64,000 nt of DNA from JADKAV01 sp041393775 (GTDB taxonomy: Bacteria; Actinomycetota; Actinomycetes; S36-B12; UBA10799). Shown here piece by piece: positions 60,002 through 64,000 of the stretch (positions are counted from its first letter, which is position 1; each line of letters starts with the position of its first letter). The position numbers and the translations under genes are program-made. The notes under the pieces were generated by a model. It searched no databases. It saw only the letters and a program-made list of their open reading frames with translations, and was not told the origin of the DNA. The stretch is from NCBI GenBank assembly GCA_041393775.1, contig JAWKJM010000003.1, positions 248,001 through 312,000 of the forward strand, in the 5' to 3' direction.

Positions 60002-61150
60002 TCAGGGCAACGCCAGCCACTGCACGGTGTCCCCGGCTGCGGCGCCGCCGGGCGGCATCACTGCGAAGCCGTCGGCGGCGGCCAGCCCGCGCAGCATGGC
60101 TGAGCCGAGGTGTTGGACCGGCGTCGCCTCGCCGTCCGCCAGGCTGGCGGCCACCAGTCGGTGTTCGGTGGCCGGCGCCTTGGTGTCCTGCGTCAGAACG
60201 ACCCCTGGCAGTTCAGCGGCAGGCCTGCCGAGCAACGAATCAATCAGCGGCGAACCCAGTGAGATGAGCGCGACGATCGCACTCTGCGGGTTACCCGGCA
60301 GAGCGACCAGCCAGGCGTTGCCCAGGTCGGCCATGGCCATCGGGTGGCCCGGCCGCACAGCGACGCTGTCGATCAGGAACCTCCCATCCAACTGCGCCAC
60401 GGCGGCGTGCAGATGGTCGACGGGGCCGGCAGCCGTGCCGCCGGTGGTGATCACGACATCAGCACCGGTGGCGGCCTCCCGGATCCGGTCCACATGTTCG
60501 GCGAGAGTGTCCGCAGCACGTGTGACCGACACGACGGAAGCGCCCATCCGGGTCAGCCAGCCGGGCAACTGCGGCCCCAGCGAGTCGCGGACCTGTCCGA
60601 TGCCCGCCACCCCCTGGCCCACCAACTCGTCGCCGAACAGCACCACAGCCACGCGCGGTGCCGGGCGAACCTGCACCTCGTCGAGCCCAGCTGCCGCGAA
60701 CAACCCGATCAACGCCGGGCCGACAACACTGCCCGCCCGCGCCAGGACGTCACCCCGGCGGCATTCCTCCCCCGCGGGCCGGATGTCCGCCCCCGGCTCA
60801 CGATCGGCCCGCACCGTATCCCCCACGGCTTCACCATGCTCGCGGCGCACGACCGCCGTGGCACCGTCGGGCACCGCCGCCCCCGTCGCGATCACACAGC
60901 ACTGGCCCGGCTCCAGCCGCACATCCGGGGCATGTCCGGCAAGTACCTCACCCACCAGTCGCCAAGGGCCGTCGCCACTGACCGCCCAGCCATCCATCGA
61001 CGAGGTGTCGAACGCCGGCAGGTCAGTCAGCGCGACCACTGCCCCGGCCAGCACGCGGCCATCGGCCTGTGCCAGCGGCACCCGCTCGGCGGCCAGGGGG
61101 TGCGCGGCGGCAGCCAGCCTGCGCGCGGTCGGCCAGTCCGGTTCACGCAT
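60002..61150 (-). CDS. moeA: Molybdopterin molybdenumtransferase
   Basis: This 382-residue MoeA inserts molybdate into adenylylated molybdopterin. Recognisable parts are FDTSSMDGWAV, VIATGAAVPDGATAVV, the TTGGTAAGPVDH active-site loop, and RPGHPMAMA with LPGNPQSA. In the active-site loop, the more common TTGG(V/T)S-G-D is TTGGTAAGPVD, a small deviation. ATG 61150 overlaps the mobA fusion end by 8 bp. Confidence 0.93.
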   Translation of the reverse strand: MREPDWPTARRLAAAAHPLAAERVPLAQADGRVLAGAVVALTDLPAFDTSSMDGWAVSGDGPWRLVGEVLAGHAPDVRLEPGQCCVIATGAAVPDGATAVVRREHGEAVGDTVRADREPGADIRPAGEECRRGDVLARAGSVVGPALIGLFAAAGLDEVQVRPAPRVAVVLFGDELVGQGVAGIGQVRDSLGPQLPGWLTRMGASVVSVTRAADTLAEHVDRIREAATGADVVITTGGTAAGPVDHLHAAVAQLDGRFLIDSVAVRPGHPMAMADLGNAWLVALPGNPQSAIVALISLGSPLIDSLLGRPAAELPGVVLTQDTKAPATEHRLVAASLADGEATPVQHLGSAMLRGLAAADGFAVMPPGGAAAGDTVQWLALP

Positions 61151-61946
61151 CGGTGGCGGACACCGGCCACTCGTCGGCGAGTTCCTGCACGGCGGCCGCC
61201 GCTTCGCCCGGATCGGCACCGGCTGCGACCGCAAGGCCCAGCACATAAGCGGTGACCGGCGCCGCGGGACGCTGCACGCCGTGCGCGACGTCCTTGGCAA
61301 CGTCGAGGATGAGATCCACATCGACGTCGGCATCGAGACCGAGTGCTTCCATGACTGCCGCGACCCACTCCTGCATCACAGTTCCCTTCTGCTGGAGTTC
61401 CATTATGGTCAAGCGGCGTGCAGCCCGGCCCAGATCCGCAGGGGTATCGATGTCGATCAGCGAGTCGGGCTCGCCCGGCACGTACTCCACCCGCAACCCG
61501 TCCAGCAGTGTGCGCATGGACATCCCCGGCTCGATCCGGACACCTTGCAGGGCCCGGGTCCGGTAGAGGGCGCACAGCGGCTGCCGGTGCCCTTCGGCCC
61601 CCGGGACGACCGCGTCGGCGCCCGCCAGCCGATCGAGCATTCCCACCACCACCGGCACCGCGAACGGCATGTCTGCGGCGATGACTGCGACCCACGGCGT
61701 GGTCACCGCACGCAGGCCCGCGCCGATCGCCGCGGCCGGCCCGCCGCCGGGCGGATCCTCGCGCGTCACCACCACCTCACGCCGCGCCTGGGGGTCGGGG
61801 CCGACCACGACCACGGGCACGTCGGGGGGGATCTGCTCCAGCACCCGGTCCACCATCCGCTTGCCCGCGACGACCGCCGTGGCCTTGTCCTGTCCGAGCC
61901 GGCGACTGCTGCCGCCGGTGAGCACCATTGCCGTCCACTGCGCCAC
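61143..61946 (-). CDS. mobA: MobA-like nucleotidyltransferase fused to DUF6457-like domain
   Basis: The first 190 residues or so are a molybdenum cofactor guanylyltransferase (TGGSSRRLGQDKA, IAADMPFA), which attaches GMP to molybdopterin. After residue 180 comes a helical DUF6457-type domain (MQEWVAAVMEALGLDADVDVDLILDVAKDVAHGV). That domain usually stands alone beside Mo genes in actinobacteria. GTG 61946 is the start; NarG needs the product (bis-MGD). Confidence 0.9.
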   Translation of the reverse strand: MAQWTAMVLTGGSSRRLGQDKATAVVAGKRMVDRVLEQIPPDVPVVVVGPDPQARREVVVTREDPPGGGPAAAIGAGLRAVTTPWVAVIAADMPFAVPVVVGMLDRLAGADAVVPGAEGHRQPLCALYRTRALQGVRIEPGMSMRTLLDGLRVEYVPGEPDSLIDIDTPADLGRAARRLTIMELQQKGTVMQEWVAAVMEALGLDADVDVDLILDVAKDVAHGVQRPAAPVTAYVLGLAVAAGADPGEAAAAVQELADEWPVSATDA

Positions 61947-62024
61947 ACCCGCAGACTAGGACCAGCACGCCGCGTGCGGTCGCGCGCAGCGCCGCACGCC
62001 AGACTAGGAGCCTGGGAGGTGACC

Positions 62025-62495
62025 ATGGCCGACGGATTGAGCCATGTGGACGGCCGGGGGCAGGCCCGGATGGTGGACGTGGCGGACAAGGAGGTGACGA
62101 CCCGCACGGCCGAGGCCGCCGGCGAGGTCCGCACCACGGCCACGGCCGCGATCCGCGAGGGCACCCTGGCCAAGGGGGATGTGCTCGCCACCGCCCGGAT
62201 CGCCGGGATCATGGCGGCCAAGCGCACCCCCGACCTCATCCCCATGTGCCATCCGATCGCCGTGCACGGCGTGACCGTGGCGGTCGACCCCGATCCGGGC
62301 GAGGACGTGGTGCGGGTACGCGCGCGGGTGCGCACCGCCGACCGCACGGGTGTCGAGATGGAGGCACTGACCGCAGTCACCGTCGCCTGCCTGACGATCA
62401 TCGACATGACCAAGTCGGTGGATCCGGCGGCGAGCATCGAAGCGGTGCAGGTGGTGTCCAAGACCGGCGGCAAGAGCGCGGACTGGCATCGATGA
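62025..62495 (+). CDS. moaC: Cyclic pyranopterin monophosphate synthase
   Basis: This 156-residue MoaC acts in the first step of molybdopterin synthesis with MoaA. It shows LSHVDGRGQARMVDV, IPMCHPI and EMEALTAVTVACLTIIDM, with the active-site Lys and Asp in that region. GGGAGGTGACC precedes ATG 62025. Its stop overlaps the next gene. Confidence 0.95.
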   Translation: MADGLSHVDGRGQARMVDVADKEVTTRTAEAAGEVRTTATAAIREGTLAKGDVLATARIAGIMAAKRTPDLIPMCHPIAVHGVTVAVDPDPGEDVVRVRARVRTADRTGVEMEALTAVTVACLTIIDMTKSVDPAASIEAVQVVSKTGGKSADWHR

Positions 62496-63358
62496 AGGCG
62501 CGGGTCATCGTCTGCTCGGACTCAGCCGCTGCCGGGCGCACTGAGGACACCACCGGACCGGCCCTCGCCACCGGCTTGCGGGAACTGGGTTGTGAAGTGG
62601 GTGATCCGGTCGTGGTCCCGGATGAAACCGGGGCGATCTCGGCCGCGATTCGGGAGGCGGCCACCGACCTGGTCGTCTGCACCGGTGGCACCGGCCTGGG
62701 CCCTCGTGACGTCACCCCCGACGCGGTTCTGACCGTGATCGACCGCGAGTTGCCGGGCTTCGGTGAGGCCTTCCGCGCCCGCGGCCGCGCGCAGACCCCG
62801 CTGGCCGACTTGTCGCGGGCGGTGGCGGGGACCATGGGCCGCACCCTGGTGGTGGCGATGCCCGGCAGCCATGGCGCGGTCGCCGACGGGCTCGCCGTGC
62901 TGGGACCGCTGCTCAACCACTCCCAGCACGTGATGCAGGGCGCCGACCACCGTGGACTCGTGCGCGCCACCCCCATCACCGCCGCCGAGGTGGACGCCGC
63001 GGTCCGCAGACCCGGGGCGGGCGCAGTCGTTGCCTTCGAGGGCCGGGTCCGCGACCACGATCACGGCCGCACCGTGACCTCCCTGTCCTATGAGGCCCAT
63101 CCCGCTGCCAACTACGTCATGGCGGAGATCCTCGATGGCGCCCGGCAGCGACCGGGTGTGATCGCGGCCGCGTCGCTGCATCGCACCGGTGACCTGGCCG
63201 TCGGCGACCTCGCGTTCGTCGCGGCGGTTTCGGCAAGCCACCGCGGCGACGCTTTCGAGGCATGTGCGTGGCTCGTCGACGAGGTCAAGCAGCGCTTGCC
63301 CGTGTGGAAACTGCAGCGATTCGCCGATGGAGGGCAGGAGTGGGTCAATTGCGCCTAG
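62492..63358 (+). CDS. MogA/MoaB-MoaE fusion protein
   Basis: This 288-residue protein joins two cofactor steps. Residues 1-150 are MogA/MoaB-like (VCTGGTGLGPRDVTPDA, VAMPGSHGAVAD), the adenylyltransferase for molybdopterin. Residues 155-288 are MoaE, the large subunit of molybdopterin synthase (AVVAFEGRVRDHDHG, SYEAH, EVKQRLPVWK with both catalytic Lys). Cys near the end (VNCA) is not conserved. ATG 62492 overlaps moaC. No moaD gene is seen in the window. Confidence 0.92.
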   Translation: MKARVIVCSDSAAAGRTEDTTGPALATGLRELGCEVGDPVVVPDETGAISAAIREAATDLVVCTGGTGLGPRDVTPDAVLTVIDRELPGFGEAFRARGRAQTPLADLSRAVAGTMGRTLVVAMPGSHGAVADGLAVLGPLLNHSQHVMQGADHRGLVRATPITAAEVDAAVRRPGAGAVVAFEGRVRDHDHGRTVTSLSYEAHPAANYVMAEILDGARQRPGVIAAASLHRTGDLAVGDLAFVAAVSASHRGDAFEACAWLVDEVKQRLPVWKLQRFADGGQEWVNCA

Positions 63359-64000
63359 TAGACGGATTCGGACGTGTTCACACAGACCTGCGGGTATCGC
63401 TGACCGACCGATGCTCCCTGCGGTGCACGTACTGCATGCCCGCCGAGGGCCTGCCCTGGCTACCCGGCACCCAGATGCTCACGAAGTCGGAGTTGTTGAG
63501 GATCGTCTCGGTCTCGGTGGCCGCCGGGATCGACAGCGTTCGCCTGACCGGTGGCGAACCGCTGCTGCGCCCCGACGTCGTGGACATCGTGGCGGGCATC
63601 GCCCGTATGGGCGTCGAGGTGAGCATGACCACGAACGGCCTGCGGCTGCCGGGGCTCGCGGCACCGCTGCGGGACGCCGGCCTGCAGCGGGTCAACATCA
63701 GCCTGGACACCCTCGATCGCCAGACATTCCGGGCAATGACGCACCGGGACCGGCTCGTGGACACCCTTGCCGGCATCCGCGCGGCGCAGATCGCCGGCCT
63801 GGACCCGGTGAAGATCAACACCGTGCTGCTGCGCGGGGTCAACGACAGCGAGGCGCCCGGACTGTTGCGCTGGGCCATCGGTGAGGGCCTGCACCTGCGC
63901 TTCATCGAGCAGATGCCGCTCGACCCGCAGCACGGGTGGCGACGCGAGGAGATGGTCAAGGCCGACGAGATCATGGAGTCGCTGTCCGGCGCCGGGTTCC
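63340..64000 (+). CDS. moaA: GTP 3',8-cyclase MoaA (3' part runs off right edge)
   Basis: The first 220 residues of the radical-SAM enzyme that starts molybdopterin synthesis are visible: cluster motif DRCSLRCTYCMPAEG, RLTGGEPLLR and SMTTNGL, then NISLDTLD and RFIEQMPL. The second cluster lies beyond the edge. GTG 63340 has GGAGG six bases upstream and overlaps the end of the mogA-moaE gene by 19 bp; TTG 63349 is an alternative. Confidence 0.94.
   Translation, partial: MGQLRLVDGFGRVHTDLRVSLTDRCSLRCTYCMPAEGLPWLPGTQMLTKSELLRIVSVSVAAGIDSVRLTGGEPLLRPDVVDIVAGIARMGVEVSMTTNGLRLPGLAAPLRDAGLQRVNISLDTLDRQTFRAMTHRDRLVDTLAGIRAAQIAGLDPVKINTVLLRGVNDSEAPGLLRWAIGEGLHLRFIEQMPLDPQHGWRREEMVKADEIMESLSGAGF

Noticed and set aside
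60027..62495. 822-residue frame read through to moaC
   Set aside because: Only the last 156 residues are MoaC; the rest is antisense to moeA and mobA, and ATG 62025 has a good ribosome site.

Overview
This 64 kb window is chromosomal DNA of a high-GC actinobacterium (Actinomycetota). The evidence is strong G/C bias at third codon positions, a WhiB iron-sulfur regulator, a GlxR/Crp-type cAMP regulator, Tat signals, and a left third whose gene order follows the Mycobacterium tuberculosis block Rv3671c-Rv3683 (marP, NUDIX, nth, crp, MBL hydrolase, RidA, DUF4177, two ArsA-like ATPases, whiB4, ponA2, metallophosphoesterase). The species cannot be named from sequence alone. I see no prophage, transposase or CRISPR array.

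Layout. (1) 1-17.7 kb holds the conserved core block. A small gene between nth and crp carries the c-di-GMP-binding signature of the anti-sigma factor RsiG. Between the penicillin-binding protein and the metallophosphoesterase lie a TetR/epimerase pair, a DUF222-HNH gene and a yqeY gene. (2) 17.7-33 kb is accessory. It begins at tRNA-Pro(CGG), whose 3' end and terminator are duplicated as a 51-bp direct repeat. It holds small membrane proteins, a DUF1269-sulfatase fusion, SHOCT and DUF6325 stress-type proteins, a DUF2252 protein, a PAP2 phosphatase, an anaerobic-type sulfatase maturase, an AI-2E-family exporter, a regulator with two HTH domains, a MalT-like LuxR regulator and a HIT hydrolase. 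(3) 33-39.4 kb is a copper region: P1B ATPase, DUF2892 protein, Tat-exported multicopper oxidase, SHOCT membrane protein and a two-component system, with an array of 11-bp-spaced operator half-sites in the divergent promoter. (4) 39.4-48.6 kb holds a membrane protein, a second DUF6325 gene followed by a 23-residue arginine-rich ORF, asd, a YdeP/FdhF-type molybdoenzyme, a MOSC protein, a TrkA-type channel with DUF6394 partner, and a cupin. (5) 48.6-64 kb is a nitrate respiration island: regulator-narGHJI-ywiC, divergent narK1-narK2, then Mo cofactor genes moeA, mobA-DUF6457 fusion, moaC, mogA-moaE fusion and moaA, which runs off the right edge.

How it fits together. The right half makes, inserts and uses the molybdopterin cofactor for a membrane nitrate reductase, with its own nitrate/nitrite transporters and a regulator with SufR-like cysteines. 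The sulfatase at 19.7 kb has the Cys-type CxPxR motif and a candidate radical-SAM maturase lies 4 kb downstream. Copper sensing, export and oxidation are encoded together.

The most unusual non-coding content is two dispersed families of intergenic palindromes. Family A (core ACGAAGGTGCGGG / CCCGCACCTTCGT) occurs eight times, usually as four nested half-elements of about 120 bp, with compensatory changes in one copy; one copy interrupts narG-narH and another contains a stop codon. Family B (CCCTCCATCTGCTGGCCG / reverse complement) occurs twice.
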